Position numbers and translations under genes: made by a program. From IMG/VR virus record IMGVR_UViG_3300025520_000010, positions 1 to 34,098 of that record: 34,098 nucleotides of DNA. One strand, 5' to 3'. The stretch's first letter is position 1. Each line of letters opens with the position of its first letter. This DNA is from a virus. The notes below the pieces were generated by a model. The model searched no databases. It was not told the DNA's origin and was given only the letters and a program-made list of their open reading frames with translations. This document shows positions 1 to 7,234 of the stretch, piece after piece.

Positions 1-9
1 AGATCATCT

Positions 10-147
10 CTGGTAAACAACTTCCCTCTGTACCGAAGAAGAACGATGCTATCTTATGCGCCTCTGGCGGTTGAGTCAGCCATCGTTCTCCATCGATGCC
101 CGTGGTGGGTTATGGGAGGTTAGACACCACACCCCCTCGTTTACCAG
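10..147 (+). ncRNA. Candidate structured RNA (multi-branched fold)
   Basis: Bases 10-18 (CTGGTAAAC) are perfectly complementary to 139-147 (GTTTACCAG). They enclose a second perfect 9-bp pairing, 40-48 (AGAACGATG) with 81-89 (CATCGTTCT), and a 6-bp pairing, 102-107 (GTGGTG) with 125-130 (CACCAC). A small hairpin (59-62 with 66-69) lies inside the second helix. Together they describe a closed three-way-junction-like fold. Bases 143-148 can alternatively pair with 162-167 (ACCAGT/ACTGGT), which would exclude the outer helix. No known RNA family is recognised. Strand is assumed from the downstream terminators, so this is a prediction only. Confidence 0.3.
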
Positions 148-182
148 TTATTCTCTATCTGACTGGTGAGGGTTGCCTACAA

Positions 183-250
183 AACCTCCCCCCTCGCCCT
201 CCTCCCGCTGGGAGTGGGGGTTAGGGGGTTATTAATGCATTTTATTTTTT
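183..250 (+). terminator. GC-rich hairpin with T-rich tail
   Basis: The inner stem CTCCC/GGGAG (202-206 with 210-214) is extended by pyrimidine- and purine-rich arms (183-199 against 216-230) with mismatches. A T-rich tail follows from 232 to about 255. It probably terminates transcription arriving from the left, or ends the candidate RNA. Confidence 0.55.
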
Positions 251-358
251 CTTTACTGAAGCCAGATACTATGTCCCCGTAACCGATTGGTTCTTCATGG
301 CTCTCGTCGGTGAATAGGGCGTGTACCAATGTGATCTCCCCACACTCCTTCTTGGAGG

Positions 359-406
359 CCTAGTAACGCTGTATGTGGCGTACAGCGTTGCTGGGTATCT
401 TTTTTA
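359..406 (+). terminator. Strong intrinsic terminator ahead of phuZ
   Basis: A 15-bp stem, CCTAGTAACGCTGTA (359-373) with TACAGCGTTGCTGGG (381-395), contains two G-T wobbles and a 7-base loop. TATC and a run of six T follow. It lies about 30 bases ahead of the promoter motif of the tubulin gene, so that gene is insulated from upstream transcription. Confidence 0.8.
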
Positions 407-434
407 TTTGTAACTTAGGCTGGAAATATTCAAG

Positions 435-448
435 CCTACATTATCTAG
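435..448 (+). promoter_or_regulatory. Early-type phage promoter for the tubulin gene
   Basis: CCTACATTATCTAG matches the pattern seen repeatedly in this window, CCTA(T/C)ATTA(C/T)NNAG. It resembles the TATATTAC early-promoter element known for phiKZ and read by the virion RNA polymerase. It sits about 65 bases before the start codon and just after a terminator. Confidence 0.65.
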
Positions 449-512
449 GTGTAAGGTAAATAGATAAATCCTTATAACCTATTTTGTAACGTCAACTAAA
501 GAGTGATTAACG

Positions 513-1478
513 ATGTCTGAATCTACCGATCTGAAAATCTGGGCTTGTGGTGGTACTGGTATCAACGTTTCGGCTGAAGCCAAAATCAAGCCTCTGACTC
601 AAGCGCTCAAAGACGCCACTGTGGTCGGTATCGATAGCTCCGACGCCAACGACAGTTCTGACCTGTTCGAAATCCATCGCATCCCTGGTCTGCAAGGCGC
701 CGGTAAAGACGCCAACAAAATCATGGACAAGGTTCGCCCGTTCGTGAAGGCTCTCGTTGCCAGCGAAAAGCCGGGTAGCCACAACATCGTCGTCGTGAAC
801 ATCTCCGGCGGTAGCGGTCGCGGTATCGCGTTCCAACTGGTCCGCGAACTGATCGAGAAAGAAGCCATCGTCATGATCGCGATGATCTCGGACTTCACTT
901 CGGTGACTGAGAAAGAAAACTCGATCCGTCAGCGTACTGGTCTGGTCAACATGATCAACCAACTGGGCAAGCCGGTTTGCATCATGGAATTCAACGAAGA
1001 CCCCGAGAAGACTCGCGGCGAGGTCAACGAAGAAATCATCCAAGGTCTTGCTCTGGCTTCGATCTTCCTGAGCAAGTACAAAACCGAAATGGAAGTTTCC
1101 GACCTGGGCAACTTCTTCAACTACTCCTACGACAACAAAGTTCCGCCGGCGCTCAGTCGTATCCAGTTCTACGACGACGTGACCTCCAAGCAATACAAAG
1201 GCCCTACCCCGGTTGCGGTGGCCAGCCTGTTCACTGATAACGCCTCGGTTCGCCAAGTCTTCCCAGGCGCGGTTTACCGTACCACCGGTATCATGAGCAA
1301 GAAGAACAACCCGCCGGGTGATCTGAAAGAACTGCACATGACTCTCGACCACGGCGAAGCGTTCGCTGCTCTGGAAGAAGAGATCAAAGCACTGGCTGAC
1401 GACAAGGCCCAATTGGCCGCCCGTTTCGTGTCCCAGAAAGACATGAGCAAAGGCGCTGCTGACGACGGCTTCTGCTAA
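513..1478 (+). CDS. phuZ: Phage tubulin/FtsZ-like GTPase (PhuZ-like)
   Basis: This 321-residue protein has tubulin/FtsZ-type nucleotide-binding loops. Residues 12-19 (CGGTGINV) resemble the T1 loop. Residues 97-104 (ISGGSGRG) resemble the glycine-rich T4 signature, and a Rossmann-like strand (HNIVVVN) precedes it. A segment near 195-203 (VSDLGNFFN) may be the T7 catalytic loop. In phiKZ-like phages PhuZ forms a dynamic spindle that centres the phage nucleus and carries capsids to it. Length fits the PhuZ family (about 300-330). The C-terminus ends ADDGFC, fitting an acidic tail of the kind PhuZ uses for filament contacts. Codons are strongly host-like (CTG, GGC, AAC), indicating high expression. 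It has its own promoter (435-448) and upstream terminator. A TubZ-like role cannot be excluded by sight. Confidence 0.78.
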   Translation: MSESTDLKIWACGGTGINVSAEAKIKPLTQALKDATVVGIDSSDANDSSDLFEIHRIPGLQGAGKDANKIMDKVRPFVKALVASEKPGSHNIVVVNISGGSGRGIAFQLVRELIEKEAIVMIAMISDFTSVTEKENSIRQRTGLVNMINQLGKPVCIMEFNEDPEKTRGEVNEEIIQGLALASIFLSKYKTEMEVSDLGNFFNYSYDNKVPPALSRIQFYDDVTSKQYKGPTPVAVASLFTDNASVRQVFPGAVYRTTGIMSKKNNPPGDLKELHMTLDHGEAFAALEEEIKALADDKAQLAARFVSQKDMSKGAADDGFC

Positions 1479-1492
1479 GTAGGAGTGTTGGC

Positions 1493-1675
1493 ATGAACAC
1501 AGTCCATGAAAGAATCCGCGGGCTCTGCAAGAAACTGGACATCAAGTTCATTCTTCCAGCCGCTGATCATCCTGGGATGCACCGGGTTTATTCCAACGGT
1601 AAGCCGATGGGTGAATTGCTTCCAGCCCTGAAGCCTATTGACACTGAAATTACGATTGCCGTTCAGCGACCGTAA
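1493..1675 (+). CDS. Small hypothetical protein downstream of phuZ
   Basis: This is a 60-residue frame beginning 14 bases after the tubulin stop, with a good ribosome-binding site (AGGAG at 1481-1485). It is followed within about 20 bases by a perfect terminator, so it is probably co-transcribed with the tubulin gene. No domain, membrane segment or signal peptide is visible. A basic first third (ERIRGLCKKLDIK) is followed by a proline-rich end. Function is unknown. Confidence 0.6.
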   Translation: MNTVHERIRGLCKKLDIKFILPAADHPGMHRVYSNGKPMGELLPALKPIDTEITIAVQRP

Positions 1676-1694
1676 ACTTAGCAGACGATAGATA

Positions 1695-1733
1695 CCTTAG
1701 TTAGGAGCTTGCGCTCCTAACTAAGGGTTTATT
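1695..1733 (+). terminator. Terminator of the phuZ transcript
   Basis: A perfect 14-bp stem, CCTTAGTTAGGAGC (1695-1708) with GCTCCTAACTAAGG (1713-1726), has a TTGC loop. GTTTATTA follows. A new promoter motif lies 30 bases downstream. Confidence 0.85.
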
Positions 1734-1757
1734 ATGCAACACTGTATTTTTACTGAG

Positions 1758-1771
1758 CTTACATTACTATA
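1758..1771 (+). promoter_or_regulatory. Early-type promoter for the small-gene cluster
   Basis: CTTACATTACTATA fits the CCTA(T/C)ATTA(C/T) pattern and lies between the terminator at 1695-1733 and the first gene of the cluster (start 1805). It probably drives the tightly packed genes from 1805 to 4377. Confidence 0.6.
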
Positions 1772-1804
1772 GTGGGTTGTGCATTCAAAAAGAGGTGCTT
1801 AAAC

Positions 1805-2098
1805 GTGTCTAGAACCTTCTCTATCGATCTTACGCACTATCAGTTAACCCGGACCATAGGCAAGGATGGAAAAACGCTTAGAGGGCCTGTGGATCGAACT
1901 GATCTTATTAACTGCTTAGAAGGACTTGGCTACACCCGTATCTCTGAATCGTCTTTCGGTAATGGTCGGTTCGGAACTATCCCGGATTTTGAAGAAGCAT
2001 TAGTTAAACTGACGTTAGGTATTCCTACGTCTGCACTTTTAGAAGTTAGCCGTATAGGAACAGCAGGTAGCTTCTATCACCTTTCCTTTACTTACTGA
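1805..2098 (+). CDS. Small hypothetical protein, first of the early cluster
   Basis: GTG at 1805 is preferred because AGAGGTG (1791-1797) is a well-placed ribosome-binding site. The open frame further upstream (from 1772) has none. The product is about 97 residues. It has no recognised domain. The C-terminus (ALLEVSRIGTAGSFYHLSFTY) reads as two beta strands joined by a short turn, a pattern repeated at the ends of several neighbours. Function is unknown. Early expression is likely from the promoter motif about 35 bases upstream. Confidence 0.6.
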   Translation: MSRTFSIDLTHYQLTRTIGKDGKTLRGPVDRTDLINCLEGLGYTRISESSFGNGRFGTIPDFEEALVKLTLGIPTSALLEVSRIGTAGSFYHLSFTY

Positions 2099-2107
2099 GA
2101 CATCCTG

Positions 2108-2683
2108 ATGATTCTTTTTAACGTGTTTGAATTGGCCAAAGAGCTTTTCTTTGAAGAGAAGATCGAAGCATCAGTACGACAAGTACTGGCTAAGGATATG
2201 GTTGACTCGGCCGTAGAGATTTTTAATTACCCTGCTATCGAGAATACTGAAATCTGTAATCTCCTGGCCGAATGGGAATCCGCCTATGGGGTAATGAATA
2301 TCGAAAAGATAATGTCCGGGTTGGTCAAAACCATTCGCAAGAATGTCAAGAGATCTGGTTGGGATCCACGCTGCTTAGCGAAGGTTGAATATCAGGGTGA
2401 CAATCGTGCGTTCCTGATGGCTCGTGTCGTGATGGACTTGGATCAAACCATGGCCCGAATGCTTGAGTCTCTTCCTACCGGGGATCACCCCGAAGCTGTA
2501 GCAGAAGCGGTATCTGACCATCCTGACCAGGATATGCTTAATGAACTTAACAAAACCTCCGAAAAACAGACCCATCGGAATCTACAGATACTATCAGGTA
2601 GTCTTGCACCCAACTTACGACCGGATACGGACCGAGGTTGGCGGACTGTGCAACGGGGAGATTCGGGGGCTTGGGGCGTATAA
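2108..2683 (+). CDS. Hypothetical protein with a long overlap into the next gene
   Basis: ATG at 2108 follows the previous stop by nine bases. The first 150 or so residues look like a normal, mostly helical soluble protein. The last 45 (from about 2545) are rich in R, S, T and G and read like translation of another gene's DNA. They lie entirely within the following frame, which starts at 2541. So either the two genes overlap by 143 bases, or the first frame is meant to join the second by a +1 shift, or there is a sequencing error or mutation. No domain is recognised. Confidence 0.6.
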   Translation: MILFNVFELAKELFFEEKIEASVRQVLAKDMVDSAVEIFNYPAIENTEICNLLAEWESAYGVMNIEKIMSGLVKTIRKNVKRSGWDPRCLAKVEYQGDNRAFLMARVVMDLDQTMARMLESLPTGDHPEAVAEAVSDHPDQDMLNELNKTSEKQTHRNLQILSGSLAPNLRPDTDRGWRTVQRGDSGAWGV

Positions 2684-2957
2684 CGAAGTAGCTCAAGGCA
2701 TCTTCCAGTTAGCAGTAGATAGGTTTGCTGTGCTTAATAGAGGAGTAGACCAAGGCAACTTAGGGTTTGCTACTGGCAGAGCACTTTACCATATCAAGGG
2801 TGAAGATATGGATAACCTGGTAGAAGAAGCTTGTTATGAAATCACGAAACCAGTGATGAACTTGTTGGAAGGTCCTAAGTTTAAGAAGCCCTTCATGTTT
2901 TGGTTGTTCCCTAATTACCATATGGTAGTGGCAATTAACACGCAGGATTTACCATGA
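2541..2957 (+). CDS. Hypothetical protein overlapping the preceding gene
   Basis: The frame encodes 138 residues with a weak but acceptable ribosome-binding site (AGGA at 2529-2532). Its composition is protein-like from the start (IYRYYQVVLHPTYDRIRTEV), so the coding frame in the overlap is probably this one. It could begin independently or be the natural continuation of the upstream frame after a +1 shift. The C-terminus (KPFMFWLFPNYHMVVAIN) has the two-strand pattern shared with neighbouring small proteins. Its stop overlaps the next start as ATGA. Function is unknown. Confidence 0.6.
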   Translation: MNLTKPPKNRPIGIYRYYQVVLHPTYDRIRTEVGGLCNGEIRGLGAYNEVAQGIFQLAVDRFAVLNRGVDQGNLGFATGRALYHIKGEDMDNLVEEACYEITKPVMNLLEGPKFKKPFMFWLFPNYHMVVAINTQDLP

Positions 2958-3286
2958 GTAAAGTCGTTACAATCTCGACAACTGATTTGCATGCTGCATT
3001 AGGTCGTAAAGGGTACGATAATGATCGCATCTGTTCCATTGTAACGGGACTGGTGAGTATCTGGAGAGTTAACGAGAATATCGAAGAGATCACTCATGAC
3101 GTAGTGATGTCTGAACTGGAAGATGACGACCTGATGGCAGCGTTCCTGTGGAACTCAGTCAGTAAGGAACTCATTGAAGCTGGTAAGTACGTTCGTCAGC
3201 TCTCCACGCAACATCTGTTGGTACGGTGGTCAGTTGTTCCTTTTGCAATTATGTTGGAGTTCGAAGATGGAATCAAAGCCAGTTAA
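2954..3286 (+). CDS. Small hypothetical protein
   Basis: This 110-residue protein starts with an ATG overlapping the previous stop (ATGA), which suggests coupled translation. It is largely helical by inspection with an acidic middle (MSELEDDDLMAAF). It ends in a two-strand pattern (LLVRWSVVPFAIMLEFEDG) like the genes beside it. It lacks recognised motifs, signal peptide or membrane segments. Its 3' end overlaps the next start at 3267 by 20 bases. Confidence 0.62.
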   Translation: MSKVVTISTTDLHAALGRKGYDNDRICSIVTGLVSIWRVNENIEEITHDVVMSELEDDDLMAAFLWNSVSKELIEAGKYVRQLSTQHLLVRWSVVPFAIMLEFEDGIKAS

Positions 3287-3578
3287 AACTGTCAGTCACC
3301 TGGTAACTCTGGGTCACCTGGCAGACATTCAGTTCATGCTGAATTCGTACGCTGCTCTGTTCACCGGTATGGGCATTGCGCACACTATCGTTGAAGCACC
3401 CGCCATGGGTCCTGCACATCCTATCGACGAAGAAGCTCAAAAGATTAACTCAGCATTCTTCCGTGATATGCAAACCTTTAAGCAACTTACGATCAGTAAA
3501 GTCAACGTCCACGTTGTTAGTGCGAAGATCAATGGTTTCAATCTTCATTTCGTGATCGGGTATAACGAACCCTATTAA
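3267..3578 (+). CDS. Small hypothetical protein
   Basis: ATG at 3267 is chosen because GGAG (3256-3259) sits seven bases ahead of it. Codons further upstream in this frame read through the previous gene and have no such site. The product is 103 residues, starting MESKPVKTVSHLVTLGHLAD. Its C-terminus (KVNVHVVSAKINGFNLHFVI) again reads as a beta hairpin. Function is unknown. Confidence 0.62.
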   Translation: MESKPVKTVSHLVTLGHLADIQFMLNSYAALFTGMGIAHTIVEAPAMGPAHPIDEEAQKINSAFFRDMQTFKQLTISKVNVHVVSAKINGFNLHFVIGYNEPY

Positions 3579-3589
3579 GGTCTCTTTCC

Positions 3590-3955
3590 ATGGCACAACG
3601 GATCCTCAAGATAAATTACACCCGGGTAGCGGCTTATTTGGGTGAACGGCTAGCAAGCTCGCAGGATCCAGACGGCCCACCCCACAGTCTCACTTTTGGG
3701 TGTGTCCATGGAATCATCAGCAGCTTGTTTAATGATTACGAGGGTGAGCTTAATTACCCCTTTGGGAAAGAACATCTTACTGAGGTCCCGTACGGCACCA
3801 TTGGAACCGAAGCTAAAGGTCTCACCGATATCCTTTTCGAGGACCTTGGAGCGGACAGTTACGAGGATGTGGTGATCAGTAGTTCACCCGGGGTTGTAGC
3901 GTGGTATAAGGAGAATCCCATCGTATTCCCCTTGGTACTCATTAAAGTAAGTTGA
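3590..3955 (+). CDS. Small hypothetical protein
   Basis: This 121-residue protein starts at ATG 3590, 12 bases after the preceding stop. It has no recognised domain. The end (PGVVAWYKENPIVFPLVLIK) shows the same two-strand arrangement as other genes of this cluster. It is packed between genes on the same strand, so it is probably co-transcribed with them. Confidence 0.6.
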   Translation: MAQRILKINYTRVAAYLGERLASSQDPDGPPHSLTFGCVHGIISSLFNDYEGELNYPFGKEHLTEVPYGTIGTEAKGLTDILFEDLGADSYEDVVISSSPGVVAWYKENPIVFPLVLIKVS

Positions 3956-3966
3956 AGGGGGTAGTA

Positions 3967-4377
3967 GTGATCAAGCCATTAATGAATGACATCGTTGATT
4001 TCAAGTATATCCATGCTGGGATCATCGGTGATGAAGAACGGGGCTGTGTGGTTATCGGCCCCGAGTTGAGTTACCAAGCTGCTCGCCTGATCTCCCCAGA
4101 GATCGTGGTAAAGCATTCCAACTTGTTCCCTTACTTCGCGGACAAGGTCAACCAGAACAACGACCCAGGCGCTTACAGCTACTTCCTGATTCGTCGTCCT
4201 AACGATAGTGTCGAAGTCATCGGTTACCCTTGGGTGAACGAAGACACCTTCAAGACCGTTGCAGGTCGGGTGCGGATCTACAACCTGAGTAACTTCAGTG
4301 AGAAGATGGCTGGGCCCATTGCCAAGTTGTTAAGCGACTTGGGCGCGAGCTACACCTACAACGATGTCGACAAGTAA
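3967..4377 (+). CDS. Hypothetical protein, last of the early cluster
   Basis: GTG at 3967 is chosen because AAGGGGG (3955-3961) lies five bases upstream; a TTG at 3952 is the alternative. The 136-residue product has a central segment (YSYFLIRRPNDSVEVIGYPW) that looks like consecutive beta strands of a small barrel, followed by a helical end. Codon use becomes more host-like in the second half than in its neighbours, suggesting higher expression. A terminator follows at 4391. Function is not recognised. Confidence 0.62.
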   Translation: MIKPLMNDIVDFKYIHAGIIGDEERGCVVIGPELSYQAARLISPEIVVKHSNLFPYFADKVNQNNDPGAYSYFLIRRPNDSVEVIGYPWVNEDTFKTVAGRVRIYNLSNFSEKMAGPIAKLLSDLGASYTYNDVDK

Positions 4378-4390
4378 TAGTTTTCAAAAA

Positions 4391-4430
4391 CCACACCTCC
4401 TATTCGTTAGGGGGTGTGGGTAACTTTTTT
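4391..4430 (+). terminator. Terminator after the small-gene cluster
   Basis: CCACACCTCC (4391-4400) pairs with GGGGGTGTGG (4410-4419) with one wobble, followed by TAAC and six T. It separates the small-gene cluster from the DNA polymerase gene. Confidence 0.8.
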
Positions 4431-4483
4431 ATTTGCTCCTTTATTTTTTCTTTATCACTTAACACGTACGAGAGCATCGGACC

Positions 4484-6589
4484 ATGGGTGTACCTGCTAA
4501 AGTAGACGGTGGTGTAACCATCGCTGTATCGCCCTTCATGGATAAGAATTACGAAACCAACCGCAACTTTCTGAAACCTTATCACTACCAAGCCGCCAAC
4601 TTCTTGTCGATCGTTTACAACTACGATTACGACCATTTGTTGGAACTGATGCGGGTAGTGTTCGTACCAGCTGAGAACGGCTTTAAAGAAGCTAAGTTCA
4701 AGATCTTCAAGAAGAACAAGCACGGTGACCGGGTCGCTGAAGTCATTCATACCCGTGAGTTCTTCAATTACGTTCGACAAAAGAATTATCACTTATCTCC
4801 GTCGTTGGTAGCGTACACTCATACCGACGAAGAGCAATCTGTTAACTCAATCGCAACTGAGACCTTCATTGACTTCCGTCGTTTCTACAAAGGGAAGAAA
4901 GGTGAAGCGGAAGCAGCGGGTGATGAGGAAGCTAAGAAAGCTTTCCATGAAATCCAGAACGCCCTGAAGATCTTCAACAACGCCCAGTCGGGTGCCATGT
5001 CGTCTTCAGGTACTCCACTGTTCAACCACTCTGGTCACACCACGCTGACCAGTATCTGCCGTTCCTTGACGTCGACTGCGAACTTGATTAACGAACGGCT
5101 GATTACCGGTAACCGGTTGCTGTTGTCGTATAACAAGACCATCGAAGGTTTCTTGGCTCAGTTGCAGTTCTCTGATCATCACCTCATTGAGGAAGTGATT
5201 AAAGAGCACAACATGAAGCACGCGACCGTTGATCAAGTCATGGACATGGTTCGTCGTTGCGCTAACTACTACTTCAGCAGTCAGTCGAAGTTAGCGAAGA
5301 TCCAGCGGTTTGTTGAGGTCTTGACAGGTCTGGAACGCACTATCTTGTTGTGTGTGATGGACATTCGTGGTCTGTATACGACTAACCCGAAAGTCATGAC
5401 TCAGTTCTTTGCTGAATGGTGCGCAGTCCCTGAGGTTCCAGAAGGGTCTAATGCGGATGACTTCCTCAAGCCAACCAACGGGGACTACAAGATCCTCTGC
5501 TTGACCAAGCTGGGTAAGAACCCTAGCAAGTTGGCAATGAACCATCTGAACGAGTATCACGTGAGTTTGGAATCCAAGTGGTCCAGGTTCATCATGGCAT
5601 TCTTCCGTTCCCGTATCCCACCGACTGGGATTTACGATGTAAAAGAGATCGTGCGTGAAAGCGTAATGACCTCCGACACTGACTCCGTGATCTACAGTGT
5701 TGACATGGTAATTGAGAACTTCGCGAAGGATGAAGAAACCGAGATTCGTTTCAACGGCGTATTGACGTACTTTATTCGTTGTATTGCAGTAGACCAGCAC
5801 GCCAAGCTCAGTGTCAACATGAACGTGGCGAAGAAGTTCCAACATCGTCTGCACATGAAGAACGAGTTCCTGTATACCTCTTACTTCACTACCAATATGT
5901 CGAAGCACTACTTCATGCTGGAATTGATGTGTGAAGGGGTGATGCACGATGCGGCCAAGCTGGAGATGAAAGGGGTTCACTTGAAGGGCGTGAAGATTGC
6001 GGAACTAGTCCGTAACTTTACGAAGAAAGTGATGAGGCAAGCACTCGACACGCTGTACAACAAAGAGAAGTTGTGTGCGGCGACCTTGCTTAAAGAAGTG
6101 GCTGATATTGAACGAGCGTTGATCGACAATATTAGTAACGGGGGATGGTTGTGGTTGCGGAAGGATAACATCAAGCACGAATCGGTGTATTCCACTCCAG
6201 ACTCGAGCATCTACTACTATCACAAAATGTGGATGAACGTGCTAGGTCCTAAGTACGGTGAGGCGCCTCAACTGCCGTACAAAGCTTACAAGGTTAACTT
6301 GGATCTGGATGGTAAGAAGAAAATGGCAGTCTTTCTCGAGAGTATTGAGGATGCCAACTTCAAAGCCATGGCTGAGAGTTTCTTTAAAGATCGCGATGGA
6401 TTGAGTTCACTGTACGTTCCGACTGACATGATTGAAGCAATGGGTGGTATTCCTAAAGAGTTCTTGCCGTTTGTAGACATTCGGCAGGTTATCCAACAAA
6501 ACCTTAAGTCGGTGTATGCGATCTTGGAATCCTTCGGGTTGTTCATCCTGAATGCCAAGAAGACCCGCCTAGTGAGTGATGAACATTGA
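4484..6589 (+). CDS. Family-B DNA polymerase, palm/thumb part (split polymerase)
   Basis: This 701-residue protein carries recognisable family-B polymerase motifs. The fingers/motif B region is K162-I-F-N-N-A-Q-S-G (160-171), with the helix that follows. Motif C is S397-D-T-D-S-V-I-Y (both Asp present). A KxY-like segment lies at 473-477 (SKHYF), and the palm/thumb signature EMKGVHLKG at 494-502. About 230 residues separate motifs B and C, far more than the roughly 60 in T4 gp43, so a large insertion is present. No exonuclease motifs and no typical DxxSLYP motif A are visible in the N-terminal 160 residues. The missing parts may be encoded by another gene outside this window, giving a split enzyme. 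It replicates phage DNA, presumably inside the phage nucleus. Four small paralogues follow directly. Confidence 0.78.
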   Translation: MGVPAKVDGGVTIAVSPFMDKNYETNRNFLKPYHYQAANFLSIVYNYDYDHLLELMRVVFVPAENGFKEAKFKIFKKNKHGDRVAEVIHTREFFNYVRQKNYHLSPSLVAYTHTDEEQSVNSIATETFIDFRRFYKGKKGEAEAAGDEEAKKAFHEIQNALKIFNNAQSGAMSSSGTPLFNHSGHTTLTSICRSLTSTANLINERLITGNRLLLSYNKTIEGFLAQLQFSDHHLIEEVIKEHNMKHATVDQVMDMVRRCANYYFSSQSKLAKIQRFVEVLTGLERTILLCVMDIRGLYTTNPKVMTQFFAEWCAVPEVPEGSNADDFLKPTNGDYKILCLTKLGKNPSKLAMNHLNEYHVSLESKWSRFIMAFFRSRIPPTGIYDVKEIVRESVMTSDTDSVIYSVDMVIENFAKDEETEIRFNGVLTYFIRCIAVDQHAKLSVNMNVAKKFQHRLHMKNEFLYTSYFTTNMSKHYFMLELMCEGVMHDAAKLEMKGVHLKGVKIAELVRNFTKKVMRQALDTLYNKEKLCAATLLKEVADIERALIDNISNGGWLWLRKDNIKHESVYSTPDSSIYYYHKMWMNVLGPKYGEAPQLPYKAYKVNLDLDGKKKMAVFLESIEDANFKAMAESFFKDRDGLSSLYVPTDMIEAMGGIPKEFLPFVDIRQVIQQNLKSVYAILESFGLFILNAKKTRLVSDEH

Positions 6590-6936
6590 TGAGTCCAATT
6601 AAGGAGCTTTTAAAAGAGACCATAGAGCTCCAGACTGTTTTTATCCATAAACCAAGTGGATTGAAGATTGGGGTTCTTGGCGACAACGTGCTTCCACCCG
6701 ATTGCGAAAAGATCAAAGACCATCCACCTCTTCAGGTCCTCGAGCATATCTACGTGGCCAGTCATCAGTGGGAAGATATTACTGACCACCATGTTGAACG
6801 GTTAGAAGATCTGGACAAGTTACTCCAGATCTGCACGGAAGGTAAGGGGAAAGAAGACTTGGTGGTTATCTCTAAGCAGTTGCTTGACGTGATAAGGGAG
6901 CACGTAAATGATAAACCGAAAACGTCTGATCTGTAA
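6589..6936 (+). CDS. Small tandem paralogue A, polymerase operon
   Basis: ATG at 6589 shares its A with the polymerase stop (TGATG). The 115-residue product resembles three following proteins. It has HKPSGLKIGV near residue 22, then QVLEHIYV, then a leucine-rich helix (LEDLDKLLQI), then DLVVISKQLLDV. Paralogue D (7631-7981) is closest, with HKESGLKFWV, TVLKHVWV and EVALVASEDFI at matching spacing. Function is unknown. Coupling to the polymerase gene suggests a replication-time role, but this is inference. Confidence 0.68.
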   Translation: MSPIKELLKETIELQTVFIHKPSGLKIGVLGDNVLPPDCEKIKDHPPLQVLEHIYVASHQWEDITDHHVERLEDLDKLLQICTEGKGKEDLVVISKQLLDVIREHVNDKPKTSDL

Positions 6937-7234
6937 TAACGATGAAGCTGGTGTCAAGCTCTATTGGCACCGCGAGGCAATGGTCTACTTCGGGGCAACA
7001 GGTCATGGTCTGGAAGACTTTATTCCAGGCCTCGAGCCTTATTACGATGATCACATGACTGTGTTAGAGGACGTGGTTGTCAAGACCGCTTTTGATTTCA
7101 CTGAGTACAGTATTTTTCCTATTTGCCCTAGTAACTTAGAGAAGTTGCTTGAGTTACTGGAACCCACTAACTTGGTTACCCCAACACTCCAGGTTAGTCT
7201 TCCGTTCTTTAAAGCCGCTTACGGGATGAAGTGA
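6908..7234 (+). CDS. Small tandem paralogue B
   Basis: ATG at 6908 lies inside the end of the preceding gene (29-base overlap) with AAGGAG eight bases upstream. The 108-residue product repeats the family layout: DEAGVKLYWH, then MTVLEDVVVKTA, then a leucine helix (LEKLLELL), then LQVSLPFFKA. It has diverged from A and D in its first third (HGLEDFIPGLEPYYDDH). Function is unknown. Confidence 0.66.
   Translation: MINRKRLICNNDEAGVKLYWHREAMVYFGATGHGLEDFIPGLEPYYDDHMTVLEDVVVKTAFDFTEYSIFPICPSNLEKLLELLEPTNLVTPTLQVSLPFFKAAYGMK

Larger units (their letters stand above)
1..512. other. Non-coding region upstream of the phage tubulin gene
   Basis: No convincing reading frame is present on either strand; the few ATG codons are followed quickly by stops. 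The stretch holds a foldable segment (10-147), a GC-rich hairpin with a T-rich tail (183-250), a second strong terminator hairpin (359-406) and an early-promoter-like motif (435-448) that serves the tubulin gene. It therefore looks like an insulated intergenic region, possibly expressing a short RNA. What lies to its left is outside the window. Confidence 0.7.

Noticed and set aside
1-512. tRNA gene in the left non-coding region
   Set aside because: No cloverleaf with a T-loop GGTTCGAATCC-like segment or a 7-bp acceptor stem at tRNA distance could be found. The pairings are too far apart.
507-1412. 301-codon minus-strand open frame opposite the tubulin gene
   Set aside because: The plus-strand frame has GTPase loops and promoter, while the antisense frame is F/V/R/D-rich and featureless.
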